64,000 nucleotides of DNA from Epiperipatus broadwayi. Lineage: Eukaryota; Onychophora; Udeonychophora; Euonychophora; Peripatidae. The notes under the pieces are model-generated. The model saw nothing but the letters and a program-made list of their open reading frames with translations. It had not been told where the DNA came from and searched no databases. Shown here one piece after another: positions 37,329 through 48,754 of this stretch; the first letter of the stretch is position 1, and each line of letters begins with the position of its first letter. The stretch is taken from assembly GCA_028023455.1 (NCBI GenBank), contig JAQFVV010000042.1, positions 5,039,739 through 5,103,738 of the forward strand. The letters are read 5' to 3'. Both the position numbers and the translations under genes were made by a program.

Positions 37329-37452
37329 TTAATAAATGTTATATATAGCACCTCACTGACGACGCCAGTAGCAGAAACCTGTCTGGAGTTGGAGATATTC
37401 TCAAAGCTTGTTAAGAGCTTATTTTGCAAGCTCTATATATAACATTTATAAA
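37329..37452 (+). mobile_element. Small inverted-repeat insertion with a hammerhead, inside a PLE
   Basis: The 20 bp TAATAAATGTTATATATAGC (37329-37348) is repeated inverted, with one extra base and slight divergence, at 37432-37452. The hammerhead at 37351-37388 lies immediately inside the left arm. PLE coding similarity is present on both sides, so the unit seems to be an insertion or a rearranged PLE terminal repeat. Confidence 0.6.
37351..37388 (+). ncRNA. Hammerhead ribozyme motif
   Basis: CCTCA then CTGACGA (37356-37362), a short stem II GC-CAGTA-GC flanked by a C/A mismatch, GAAAC (37374-37378), CT, and GTC as cleavage triplet (37381-37383), then TGGAG pairing with CCTCA except for one position. 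Core boxes are complete. It belongs to the same sequence family as the motifs at 42341 and 45431. Confidence 0.72.
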
Positions 37453-38369
37453 TATAAGCTTATTAAATTAGGTCATGTGACATCTGATTTGATTTTTTTG
37501 TAACTGAGTTAATAAGGATGAATTACAATAAATGTGCTTTACTTAAACATGCTAAGCATTTTAATGAGTAAGTGTTTTATAGTAATCAAATTATGGATTT
37601 TAAACCTTGGATGGCTTTTCCTCATTTACCTTCTATATATTCAAATATAAAGAATATAATATTTTCAGTCACCTATTATAATAAATCATTTAATTAAAAC
37701 TAATAAGGATAGACTTGATCCTAAGTAATGTTTCTTGTATTATTTATTTGATTAATTGCAAAGAACATAATTGCCCTTATGTTTATTATGGTGAATTCAG
37801 AGCAAATATGTGTATTGATAGAATAAAACTAAGTTGAATTCTTCAACATCATCAGTGTTTTTGGAGCATGAGTGATTATTTGGTCACATTTTCAATTCTA
37901 GTGAAATAAAAGCTTGCAGTGAATGAAATGAATAGAAAGCCTAATAGTGTTCAATTGAGTAGTATTTATGCATAATTAGATTGGCAACTTCATAACTTCT
38001 GTGTTGAGGTTTGACATCATGTTTTTTAAAATTTTATATCTATTGTCTTTGAAACGATGCTCAGCTCTAAAAATGCATTTAAGTTAGAGTGTTATTTATT
38101 TACTACTATTGATCTCCACATTTTTAGAATTATAGATGAACACTTTCGTTGTATGTATTAAGAAAAGCTTATTTATTATTTTAAGATAATATGCTTAGCA
38201 TGCTTTTAACTAGCTTGTAATCTTAATTATAGCAGAATCACTTGGAACAAATTTTGTAATTTATCAAGATAAAGATTTTCAGTATCCAAATTGCAAAAGA
38301 GTTGATTTACATATTACATAATCCACTTTTTTGAAAAGGAGAAGCAGGACTCTTTTATTTATAGTTTAT

Positions 38370-38995
38370 ATTATTAGAGATGTGCCAAGCCTCTTTGATT
38401 TTGTACTTTGTATCATTTCTCTCAGAACAGATGACATGGTCCGCTACGAGTTTGAATGTGTGGCCTTGTTTAGTTTCATGTTCTAAGAATATAAATCTAT
38501 CCTCAACATTTATTTTAGCCCTATTATACTGTTACCTGTGCTGGACTACCCTCGTTGCAAAATTAGCTAGAGATTCATCCAAGTCAACAGCATTGCAATT
38601 TTGTATACAACCTGGAAAAGTTGCTCAGATGACAACTTATCCTTAGTGTTTTTTATTTAACAGCTCAAGGTGGGAGGGGTGTGAAAGTTTATTCTATATG
38701 TTTCTGAATAAATTTTGCTTAGGTGTAGAGTTAAATCAGATATATAAGAAAATAATGATATCCAGGGTTTTTCTTCTCTTAACATGAGTCTATTTATAAT
38801 TTTGAAATAGAATATTTTAACAATCTATCATTGTTTGTAACCGATGTCACATAAGTCCTTGATAAATGTATCTATATTGGTTTTTCGATCAGATTCCAAT
38901 TTGTATAGGTTGTGATTTCAGTAAAGAAATGATTTAAAACCAGCAAATTTATGTGCAGTGAGCATTAGTAATTCAGGACATAATATGCCTCAGAC
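38370..38995 (-). pseudogene. Penelope-like element, RT thumb to GIY-YIG C-terminus
   Basis: The minus strand reads HKFAGFKSFLY (then a stop), NHNLYKLESDRKTNIDTFIK, REEKPWISLFSYISDLTLHL and FHTPPTLSC, then VYKIA with degraded GIY-YIG. It ends in FLEHE-type LEHETKQGHTFKLVADHVIC and ERNDTKYKIKEAWHI, the usual C-terminal block of the PLE endonuclease. It is collinear with the PLE at 16.8-17.7 kb over the whole C-terminal half. Several stops and one frameshift are present. It converges with the plus-strand PLE ending at about 37925. Confidence 0.82.
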
Positions 38996-38999
38996 CTGG

Positions 39000-40645
39000 A
39001 CAGATTATTTCATTTATATATTTTATAAATTAATCAGATATTCTTTTATTACCATTAAATATTAAAAAATAACTATCAATATACTTTACATAAAATATTG
39101 GTTTGTACCTGTTAAAATAGAAATATTTATTTTCAAAATTATTCTTATAAACTGAAAAATAATTAATTTATTTTTTCTTTCATGTTTTATATCTATTTTT
39201 TTGTAATATCTTGAAACCAATCTTGCAACTCTATTTCTGGATCCATGACTAATTTTCCTTTTTTTATCCTTAATTCTAATATTTTTCATATCTCGCTTCA
39301 TAAAGCACTATTATTTTACACCCTATTCATTTTTTTAATTACAATAATATAGGACCACAACACAATTTTTCTTTGCCACTACAATTCTATATTCCCCTTT
39401 TTTATTCCTGCTATCAGTTGTTCCATTGCCTAATAAATATATAAAATCCTTAATCTTACTCATTTACCCATTTTAAATTATTCATTAAAACTTTTAATTT
39501 TCATTACCTTAGTTATTTCAAATTATTAAACAATTTTTAAATGAAATTTCATTCAATTCTTTTACTATGAAAACCATCAGTTATCAGCTCATTTAATGAA
39601 TTGAATCTTATTCCATTTTTGATTTAAGATAATATTCATTCTATATTTCTTCCCAATACATATTAAAAAGAATTGAAAATTAGGCAACTTCGTAATCCAA
39701 AACCTTTACCGAGTTTATATTATTAAACCAATTCTTAACATTTAGAAAAAGATGAATTATCACAGCAGACATATCCCATTTAAAACTAAGGTTTATCAAC
39801 TTTGATATTTTCTCTTGACACCTGGGAAAAAAATCAATTTTCAAAAATCTCAAATTATTATAAAATGACTATATTTCCACCCTCCATCCCCAAAAGGAGG
39901 ATCTTAGTATAAAAAATTTAAAAGAATAAATACACAGATACACTATGTGATGACAGAACAGCACTAATTTCAGAAAAAGTGAAAAAATTACCAAATTTTC
40001 ATAGTGATATATTTTAACCAATGACTAAAAATCAGTTCAGAAATAATACAGTTCATTTTTCTAACAAATCCTCAAATTAAATCCTATTTGGAAATTAATT
40101 TTCTGTGAAAAATTAATATATTATACATGAGAGATAATAGATCTACTACTTTTAACATTCTGTAATAGACTAGATGATTATAAATGTATATTTTAACATA
40201 AACATTACCAATACCCACTTGTAAATAAATATGCCCCTTCTAATTTCAAAAAGAAAAGTTAAAAATGAATTTTAAATTGACTATGAAAATTAATGTTGTC
40301 AATACACAAATATCATATGTTCATTTTTAAATCTATTTGAAATTTCTCTACACTAATTCTTTATTAAAAATTTCAAAAACTTTGACTAACTACTATCCTG
40401 TCATATTTAACGTTCAACTATGTGTTAGTTTAAATATTTGTAAAATCTATATTTGTATTAATATAAATACACATGTAAACTATAAGATATATAAATACTA
40501 TATTCCCAATAAAAGCAATTACTAAGGCACTATTTTAGTAATTTAATGTTGATAATGTAAATGGAGACTGCTTCTATTACACCAATTCAATCAAACTATA
40601 TCTTTACAATTTCAATAGCATTAGATCCTACAAGCTAATTTATAG
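39000..40645. other. WTAP intron, AT-rich, nothing recognised
   Basis: No coding or repeat family identified; open frames at 39086-39301 and 40337-40525 are unconvincing. Confidence 0.5.
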
Positions 40646-40650
40646 TGAAT

Positions 40651-40971
40651 AATATTGAATTTCAAACACCTTACACATTTCCCTTTTCAGCAAAAAACTT
40701 TTATTATTGATTACAGTTTCGACTGTACCATGCAGTCTTCATCAGATCTACAATATTTGAACACATAAAAATACAACCATTAAAATACATTATTTTATAA
40801 AAAATTATTAAATTCCTATCAAATTTTTAAATTTTTTAAAAAATATTTCCTAACCTTTTCAATTCATATAATATCATTAACATATTTACTGCATGGTACA
40901 GTCGAAACTGTAATCAATAATAAAAGTTTTTTTGCTGAAAAGTGAAATGTGTAAGGTGTTTATTCAATATT
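40651..40971. mobile_element. Palindromic element with hammerhead core in its arms
   Basis: The left arm 40651-40733 (AATATTGAATTTCAAACACC to TGTACCATGCA) is the near-exact complement of the right arm 40890-40971 (TGCATGGTACAG to GTTTATTCAATATT). The centre of about 155 bp is AT-rich. The minus strand of the left arm extends into a complete hammerhead core; the right arm stops before box 1. A related core occurs at 63686-63716. Confidence 0.78.
40711..40747 (-). ncRNA. Hammerhead core, PLE-type
   Basis: Minus strand: CTGATGA (40745-40739), then stem II GACTG/CAGTC around CATGGTA, then GAAAC (40720-40716) and TGTAATC. Both conserved boxes and a 5 bp stem II are perfect. Stem III would be only C-G and A-U and stem I is not evident, so activity as a monomer is doubtful. 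Confidence 0.6.
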
Positions 40972-40974
40972 ATA

Positions 40975-41955
40975 TATGAAAACAGAGAAGGAAAAAAAGA
41001 TTTTAGAAGGACTATATAATATTATATCTAATTTGTAGTGATTGATCTTATGAACTTTCTAACAACATTATTACATTTACTAAACTTGCTAAATGAATTT
41101 TTTTCAATAATTGTTACCCTAATAAGTGGTCGTTATCCCACTTTACTAAAATAAATATGGCAAAATAACAGCCTAAATATAACTAATTTAGTTGAAATAA
41201 TCACATAACTATGATGAAATACTCAATTTTTTAACTTAAATATTGCATTAGTATTTGTATTGCAATTTATCTGCCAAATTTATTTTTCTATCTAAATTAC
41301 TATCACGATATTTAATATTATTTGCTTATAAAAAATATATTATTTAAAATTTCTCATTATATTTTATTCATTAAATTTATTTATTACTATATTTGGATTT
41401 TTTCCCAATCAAAGGGAGAGGAGGCTTTCTAAATTTCATTTATTTATAGCATTATATGCAGATGAAATAAATTAGCTCATTAAAAAAAAAATAAAAAAAT
41501 TAGAAAATTTTAAATCTTCAAATATTTTATATTCTTTCATTTTCTATTTAGATTTTTTAACAAATTTTTTAAATACATATTTTAGAACAATTTATATATT
41601 ATTCTAATTTATGAATTTTTAATTTTAATAAATTTTATTTTAACTCATCTAGGACTACATTGTTTCGTATCTATAGTTTAAAAATATCAGTTTTTAATAT
41701 CATTGTATCCATAACAAAGATATGTTATACAACAAAACTATATAAGATTATTTCAGTATCTATTGCAGGAGGTTAGGGTCTTTATCTAGTAAAATTTGAT
41801 TAGTGATATGGTTTATATGCTGAAACTTTTGGCTATATTTAAATTTCTAATTAATTAATTTTATTCAGAATTTTTTTTATTTTATTTGCTATTGATTATT
41901 CTACAATTTTTAAAATAAATTATGAATTTTCAACTAACTGGAAAAAAGATGCATG
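40975..41955. other. WTAP intron, AT-rich, nothing recognised
   Basis: Highly AT-rich, no features supported. Confidence 0.5.
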
Positions 41956-41962
41956 ATAAAAG

Positions 41963-42490
41963 ATCACTTTTTCTTATGCTTGTTCATAACTGTTGTTACT
42001 CTAGCTTGCACTGAGTGGCACTACTGTATGGAGAGATTTGCCTGTTTTAATAACAGTTATGAGCAAGCGTAAAAAAAGGTGATCATGTGATGATTGGTGG
42101 TTTAATACCAATCCTGCCTAATAGGATAGTGGTAGCTATGGTTATTAAAAAACCAAAATGTATGGATACTGAACTGAATTCAGACCTATATGACTATATA
42201 AGCTAATGAGCTTAGATTGAAAATATTACTGTTTTCAATTTTATTCTCATAGTTTTGCAGTTAAGTAGAGATAAAAGGTAGCTGCTGGAGCGTTGCATTA
42301 GATCCTAAGATCTAGGTGCAATGCTCTCAGATCCAAGGTTCCTCACTGACGAAGGTCATAAGCCAGAAACTAGTCTGGGGATATTGGATGAGTAGGCACT
42401 AGATAGGGATTTTATGCACAAACCTTTTGGCATACATTAATTACTCTGGCTTGCATTGAGTGGCACTACTGTATGGAGAGTTTTGCCTGT
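41963..42490 (+). mobile_element. Retrozyme-like repeat unit with hammerhead, bounded by direct repeats
   Basis: ACTCTAGCTTGCACTGAGTG and GCACTACTGTATGGAGAG (41998 onward) recur as ACTCTGGCTTGCATTGAGTG and GCACTACTGTATGGAGAG at about 42442, so a 445 bp unit is bounded by about 50 bp direct repeats. One hammerhead lies between them. The first repeat is also enclosed by a 33-37 bp inverted repeat (GATCACTTTTTCTTATGC at 41963 and GCGTAAAAAAAGGTGATC near 42084). The unit aligns with 45259-45653 except for about 165 extra bases (42175-42335). It has no protein. Confidence 0.72.
42341..42380 (+). ncRNA. Hammerhead ribozyme motif
   Basis: Stem I pairs CCTCA (42341-42345) with TGGGG (42376-42380, one G-U). 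Box 1 is CTGACGA. Stem II retains only GG/CC next to an A-A mismatch. Box 2 is GAAA with a minimal C-G stem III and loop TA. The triplet is GTC, with predicted cleavage after 42375. Core boxes intact; stem II looks eroded. Confidence 0.76.
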
Positions 42491-45255
42491 TTCATTATAA
42501 AAGATATATGAAATAATATCAAAGTAATACATCAATATTTTTATACTAACTTTTTGACAAAGTCATGTATAGAAAGAAAGCTGAAATAAGATTTCTAGAT
42601 TCCCTGTTTATGTTTAATAAACTGCTGCAATTTTTCTTGGTATTAATAGAATAAAAGAATACAATGCAATATGTAGTTGTGCCTGCAGCTTGTTATATTT
42701 ATATATTATTTACATGAAATAATAATAATATATGAATTATCAGCACAGGATCACAAAAAATATAACTTTTTATGATCAGTTACACTACTGAATTAGATCA
42801 ATTTTTAAGATTTTGGTTTAAATATATTTCTTATGTGATAAACTAATTTTTGAAAATGGCTATGAAATGTTAACATTTTGGTATTTTGTTTACACTCCAC
42901 TTGCAAATGAGAAATTAAATATGTGGTACAAATGAGATTTAATTAATTTAAAATATATTTATGAAATCAAATTTTACTTCATTTTACCAAAAATTATAAT
43001 TAGCTACATTTCTATAATATGTATTTCAATATGTTTCAATATCTGTAAACCTTTAATCAATACTGCCACCTTTATGCATTTTTATGGAGTCATTCAAAAA
43101 TAATTACGATTTCAACAGAGCTAGAATCATTAGCAGAATGCTGATGTAAAATTATTTAGAAAGAATGTATTGTTAGCTATCAATTTAAAATTTTATTAAT
43201 AAAAATATTCATGATTTTATTATATTTTAAGTATGTGAGAAAGTTAAAAAGTAGGTGTATAGGTAAATGTTCAAATAGCATGTGGGCGTATATACACACA
43301 TATGAATATTAGTACCTAATTAATAATTTTCAACAAATGTTATTGCTGAAATATTTTTAAGAATATGGAAATATCTTTTCTTTTTATTTAAGAAAAATCA
43401 GTTAGATGAGATAAACAATGACCAATGAAAATTGTAAATACTTTTAACATTTAAAAGGAAAAGGGGTGGAATGAGAGAATTTATTTCCTTAAATATATAT
43501 ATATATATGTTTACTATAGCCCTTTATCTCTATAAATAACAAGAGATTGCATTTAAAAAGATTCCCCTTTTAGATGCAATAAGTGTTTATAGTTTTCATT
43601 GGTCACTGCCTATATTGTCTATGATTTTTCTGAGATAGTGTGGAGAGTGGTGGGTCGTTTGAAAATCTGTGCTCATATACCCTATATATTACATATATAG
43701 ACACAGGTATATATATAGCCTGTGTATTTCAGTTAAATAAAATAAATATTTCCACATTTTTAAATACATTAGTACATATGCATATATGTAAATATAACGT
43801 GGTAGTACATTGAAATATGTTTATATTAAATATATATAAGTAACAAATTATATGGAAAAATAAATCTGATCATTTATGATTAAATCGAAGAAAGACATAA
43901 TCTTAGGGATCAACAATAGAAAAAATAGGAAGATGAGCAGCTATAATACTTCTCATTAATTATGATTATCTATATTTCTTACTTTTAATGTGTAATTTTC
44001 AATATTTATTATTGAAATATTTCTAAATGCTATTAATTGAGAAAATTAATAGGACTGTAAAAAGGATTTTAATCTGCATAAGTAGACACTAAGACTATTT
44101 AATTTTTCATAAACAAATAATTCTTAATGCACATGCATGGTACATGGGTGTGTATTAAAAATTGTACTCCAATTAATGCACCCCCCCCCCAAGAAATAAA
44201 GTTAAATATTCTGGTATAATTAGTATGTTTGTGAATTCAACATTAATACTATGCAATTAAAGAATAAATTATTAATGACATTTAAATAAAATTTTAATTA
44301 TACAATTATTTTATGTATAGACATACAACAGTTTTTTAAAAAAGAATACAATTGTAAATAGACTTCAATAAATAACCTTTTTTAAGGATGTTATAAATAA
44401 AAAAATGCAATAATGTTAATAAAAAATTGTATTCATATTAGTTCATTTATTAATTTATAGACATAAAACTAAACAGATTAGCAATAGCTAAAGCTCACAC
44501 CTTGCTATACATTTAAATTTTTTTTAAAAAAGTTTTATTTTCACATAAATTCATATCTTAGTTAAAGTTAAAATTAATTAAAATCAAATTTTAAAAAATA
44601 AAAAACTATTAAAGTAGCATCATTTAATCAATCATTTCCTTATATAATTCTCATTTGAATGATTACTATGTAAGGTTAACAAACACATAAAATTACTATG
44701 AATTAACAACTTAGACTTGTTTTAGTAAAGAATAATATAATTTATTTCTTTAAATGATTAATTCCTACATTCCTTTTTTTCTTAAAGTGTCAGCAGATGG
44801 ATAGATCATGAAATAACACATTTTATACAATATAATAAATATTTTTTAATGAATAACATCTCTAAATGTAAATGCTAAAATAAATTATGTTAAGTGATGT
44901 ATTGCTTAGTTACCCCAACAAACCTTTGGACAAAAAGTATATACAAGAAAAATGTAAGCAGTAGAGAGCTTTATTTTCTATAATGTAAACAACAAGCTTA
45001 CTAGGAAAAGCTAACAAAAACAAACCATACTATTCTAATAAAAATTTTGTGATGTGAAAGATGGAATGTTAATTCAATTCAAAGACAATTGTCTATGTGT
45101 TATTACTAACAAATTGTTTGTAACTAAAAAGTTTAAAATTTTCTATACATTCAACATTTACTAATAGATGATGGAAATAGCCCAACATATCACATCCAAT
45201 ATACCATCATCACAAACATTCAGACAAAAAGTAGAAAGATTTGATCATTTTTAAT
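42491..45255. other. WTAP intron, AT-rich; inverted repeat related to the foldback family at 43.4-43.7 kb
   Basis: AATGACCAATGAAAATTGTA (about 43418) and its counterpart near 43590-43606 are inverted, and 43635-43700 resembles the reversed end of the foldback at 33391 (AAAATCTGTGCTCATATACC). No hammerhead boxes remain there. (TA)n at 43494-43509; C10 at 44171-44180. No gene. Confidence 0.45.
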
Positions 45256-45258
45256 AGC

Positions 45259-45653
45259 TAGAGCTTGCACCAGGTGACATTACTGTAAAAAAAACAATTT
45301 TGCTATTGTTTTAATAGCTTTTGCAAGCATAAAGAAAAAAGTGATCATGATGTTAAAGTGGTTTAATGGTATTTCTAGCCAAAGGATAAAGGTAACTATA
45401 ATTTTAAAAAACCAAAGATATCCAAAGCCTCCTCACTGATGAAAGCCACAAGCTAGAAACTATTCTGGGACTACTGGATTGGAAAGCACTGGATAGGGAT
45501 TATGATGCACACAACCATCTGACATACAAAGATTATTAGAGCTTGCACTAGGTGGTGCTATTGTATAGAATAAATTTTTGATACTGTTTTAACAGCTTAT
45601 ATAGGCATAAAGAAAAAGGTGATTATGTGAAGGTGATCTGGTTTGTTGTCCAA
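45259..45653 (+). mobile_element. Retrozyme-like tandem (279 bp period) with hammerhead
   Basis: AGAGCTTGCACCAGGTGACA at 45260 and AGAGCTTGCACTAGGTGGTG at 45539 start two copies; the second follows the first through GCATAAAGAAAAAGGTGAT and then ends. Unit 1 contains one hammerhead near its 3' third. A dimeric arrangement of a ribozyme-bearing, non-coding unit is what retrozymes and PLE terminal repeats look like. It has no ORF of its own; a LINE fragment begins about 340 bp downstream. Confidence 0.72.
45431..45470 (+). ncRNA. Hammerhead ribozyme motif
   Basis: CCTCA, CTGATGA (45436-45442), stem II AGC/GCT around CACAA beside an A-A mismatch, GAAAC (45456-45460), loop TA, triplet TTC in place of GTC, then TGGGA. 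Stem I pairs at four of five positions. The change at 16.2 breaks the C-G pair of stem III, so the copy is probably weak. Confidence 0.7.
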
Positions 45654-45672
45654 GATCATCTTTTGGCAGATA

Positions 45673-45694
45673 ATTAATAATAATAATAATAATA
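45673..45694. repeat. (AAT)n microsatellite
   Basis: About seven AAT units in tandem beside the retrozyme-like element. Confidence 0.85.
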
Positions 45695-45989
45695 CAAAAT
45701 TTTTGGAAGAAAAAAAAGACAAGTTGATATTTGGAATGCCTTAAAAGAGATATACAAATGATTATTATTAAATGTCCAAATATAAAAAAGTAATAAATAT
45801 TTGGATGTCCTATCATAGAAAATGTTTTTTTTTTTAAAACATATTTATTTTATTAGATACCTCATTAGCATTATTAGCAACTATGTTTTATGACACTTTT
45901 ACAAATATATAAATAGATCTCATACTACAAGCTAACTCTTTAGCCTAATATATAATTATGATGCTGACAAGTATCCACTACAGCAAAAG

Positions 45990-47400
45990 TACTTTCAAAA
46001 ATTTTGTTGACTAGACTGCTTCCACTTATAGATGAATAGATGAGCATCAATGTAGTTTTAGGGAATCAAGAAACACTAGAGATATGATTTCTTTGGCCAG
46101 GCAAATGCAAAAAAAGTGCCAAGAACTAAGGAATGATTTATATGTTGCTTTTATTGATTTAGTCAGGGCATTTGATTCAATTAATAAGACAGGTCTATGG
46201 CATTGTTTGAAACTAGTTGGTTGTCCACCAAAATTTATTTGTATTATACAGCTTTTACATGATGAAATGAGAAAAAGTGTTATTACTATAGGTGGAAAAT
46301 CTGGAGCATTTGAAAAAAAAACTGGTGTTAAACAAGGATGTGTACTTGCTCCAAATTTGTTTTTCAATTTTCGTGACAATGGTTTTTGGAATTGTTTATA
46401 GGTGGCTTAATCAGTCAGGGATTAAGATATGATATATTTGATGGTAGAATTTTTAATTTGAATTGATCAAAAATAAAAACAAGAATTTCATCTTCTTGGA
46501 TTCTGTATTAAGAGTATGCTGATGATTATGTTATTTTGACCAGTTCATAAGATGATTTACAGAATGTTTTAAATACAACTTATAAAAATCTTTATTAATT
46601 AATGCTCAAAAAACTCAAGTTCTTTATGAGATAGTAATGAAAAAAATCCTGAGCATTTTTACGTTTAGATGGTTATCAACTTGAGAATGTAAATCATGGT
46701 AGTTTTATAAATAGAAAAGTGAACTTAGACATAAGAGATTCAACACAGACTCCTATATGCTGCTGCTGCTTTTAAACAGTCAAAAAATTGAATATTTCAC
46801 CATAGAGAAATAACTACTCAATTAAGTTAGCTATAAAAAGATGTTATTTTACTTAGTTTATTGTATGGATGTGAAACTTGGATACCCTATCAGTGCAATA
46901 TAAAGACATTAGAAAAGTTTCATTTAAGTACATTCTGTAAAATTTTAAAAATTCAATGGCATGATCATAAAACCAATTAATATGTTCTTCAATTTGCAAG
47001 ATGTGAAACTATTAAGTCAACTATTGTAAAATCACAACTTCATTGAATTAGAAATGTAAAACAAATGGAACACTTCCTAAAAGAATGTTTTATGGTGAAT
47101 TTGCATAGGGATTTTGTAGGAGAGGTAGACCATCTATATTATAAGGATTAACTCAAAGACATTCTAAAAAAGTGCAAGGCTAAATGTTTCCCATGGGAAG
47201 ATATGGCACAGAATAGAATATATTGAAGAGATTAGACATGATTTGGAAGTATTTCAGAAAGAAAAATTTTCAGCTGAGAAAATTACAAGACAGTATCATA
47301 AAATAATAAGCAGAGAAAATTGGATGAGCATGTTCTACATGTGCACGTATTTGTGGTTCACAGATTGGTTTATATAGTCACAGTAAAATTCATTTTTAGA
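45990..47400 (+). pseudogene. Non-LTR retrotransposon (LINE) ORF2, RT to C-terminal zinc-finger-like end
   Basis: The longest intact part (46042-46401) reads EHQCSFRESRNTRDMISLAR then QMQKKCQELRNDLYVAFIDLVRAFDSINK and GVKQGCVLAPNLFFNF, textbook RT blocks 2-4 of the LINE family with QCGFR-RGT-DMI and VDLTKAFD. Later frames give EYADDYVILTS (RT motif C), LLYGCETWIPYQCNIKTLEK, FHLSTFCKILKIQWHD, and a C-terminal CARICGSQIGLYSHSKIH, the expected Cys/His tail. ORF2 copies RNA at the target site. At least three frameshifts and several stops are present, so this is inactive. The exact clade (RTE-, CR1- or L2-like) is not settled. Confidence 0.85.
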
Positions 47401-47525
47401 ATTTTTTTTTTTCTCTCTCTTCTTTCTTTTTGGAATTGGATTGGCCATACTTATTTTTGAGTTACTTTTTATTATTTTTATTGTATAAAAAATCTTATAA
47501 TTAATGTACTTTTAAATTATAAACT

Positions 47526-47594
47526 CTTAAATTCTATGTAAATTAAAAAAAAACAGCACTTAAATTCTATGTAAATTAAAAAAAAAACAGCGTA
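47526..47594. repeat. Two-copy tandem duplication, 35 bp
   Basis: CTTAAATTCTATGTAAATTA with an A run and CAGC occurs twice in succession between the LINE 3' end and the mariner-like terminus. Confidence 0.85.
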
Positions 47595-47600
47595 AATATA

Positions 47601-48000
47601 AGGGGGGACCCAAAAATAACTGAAATTGTTCTCCGATTTGTGCACTTGTTATAGTATATGCTTCAGCTGTAACGTATTTCTTGCAGGGACCTTTCTGCGT
47701 CAATAAGCCAAATGCCATCGCTGTTTGAAATTGTGGGATCACATAACATATTGTTTTGTAAAGTGTATTTTGCATTTTTGTCAAATTCTTTTATAATAGC
47801 TGAAAAGTTTGACAATGTGAAATTCTGTTTTCGTTTACAGAAAACGACAAGGAAAAAAATTGTAATGCTTGAAACAGATTACAAGAAATCTGATCTCATA
47901 AAAACACAAGTTTATGAGTGGATTAATTAAAATGTTAAATTTACCACATCTTTAAAAAGTGTTGCAAGTGAAGTTCAAAGTTAAAGCAACGCCAATTTTT
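47601..48000 (+). pseudogene. Mariner-like element remnant, N-terminal helix-turn-helix of transposase
   Basis: It starts at AGGGGGGACCCAAAAATAAC preceded by TA, the terminus style of mariner-like elements. The frame then gives VKFCFRLQKTTRKKIVMLET and KTQVYEWIN, matching the first HTH (KFCFKLGKSATETFEMLK... RTQVFEW) of mariner transposases, which binds the terminal repeat. No DDD/E catalytic region or right-hand terminus was recognised downstream, so the element is truncated. Confidence 0.7.
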
Positions 48001-48754
48001 TTTTTTACCACAAACAAACAACATTTTTTCTCTCAAATTTAGTTTGTAATGGTCAGGCATTTTATCTGCAAGTTCTGAAATATTTTACATGGGGTGGTAA
48101 AATGTAAACATCCTGTTTTGTGACAAAGAAAAGAGTGCAAGCTCTACCCTCACAGTGTCATCCTCAAAGCCTTGAGTGTGAAACACTTTTTAATTAAATT
48201 CAGCAAATCCAGCTTATCTACCAGCCATATTCATTCAATCTTGCTTCATATGATTTTTAAAAAAATCTCTTGAATAAAAAAATGTCAATTTTTTTTTGTT
48301 TTTTTGCGGATTTAGAACTGGTGAGGAAAAAATGATAGAGATGTTAAAAGGGGACACTTTACAAATATGTCTGGAATACTTTGAAAAATGAAAAACATGT
48401 TCAGACTGGTGTATTGCATCAAATGGATAGTAATTTGAAAGAGATTAAATTTATAACATTTAAAATAAATAACCAATTTTTTATTATATAATTCTAGTTA
48501 TGTTTGTTTTGAATACCCTTGTGCAGGTATATAATTTTTTAGTTTCTGATATATCAACTTTTAATCCAACATCAGTTCAGAAAATGTTTTGGAAATCACA
48601 CTATAGACTATATTAGACATGGTGTACACAATTCTATATAATAAAGCTATTTTTAAAACTTAAATAAATTTTTTAGGCCATGTAATAAAAGTTTATTTTC
48701 AGATATTTTAAATAAAATAATTAAGTAAATAAAATTGGATACGGTTCTATTAAC

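Larger units (their letters stand above)
36920..37925 (+). pseudogene. Penelope-like element, RT catalytic region to GIY-YIG, interrupted
   Basis: The plus strand gives LAKMFYHIEEKIVQHALN then YIRYVDNVYIYAS. This is PLE RT motif C, with the second catalytic Asp replaced by Asn. SIKLEINGNIKF and YKYANFKGFLQWNHNLCKFE follow; the latter aligns with HKFAGLKAFLYRNDCLCSFE of the PLE at 17 kb. After a hammerhead-bearing insertion (37329-37452) come MDFKPWMAFPHLPSIYSNIK, INCKEHNCPYVYYGEFRANM (GIY-YIG), and FLEHE with GHIFNSSEIKACSE. Several stops and the D-to-N change mark it as dead. Confidence 0.8.
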
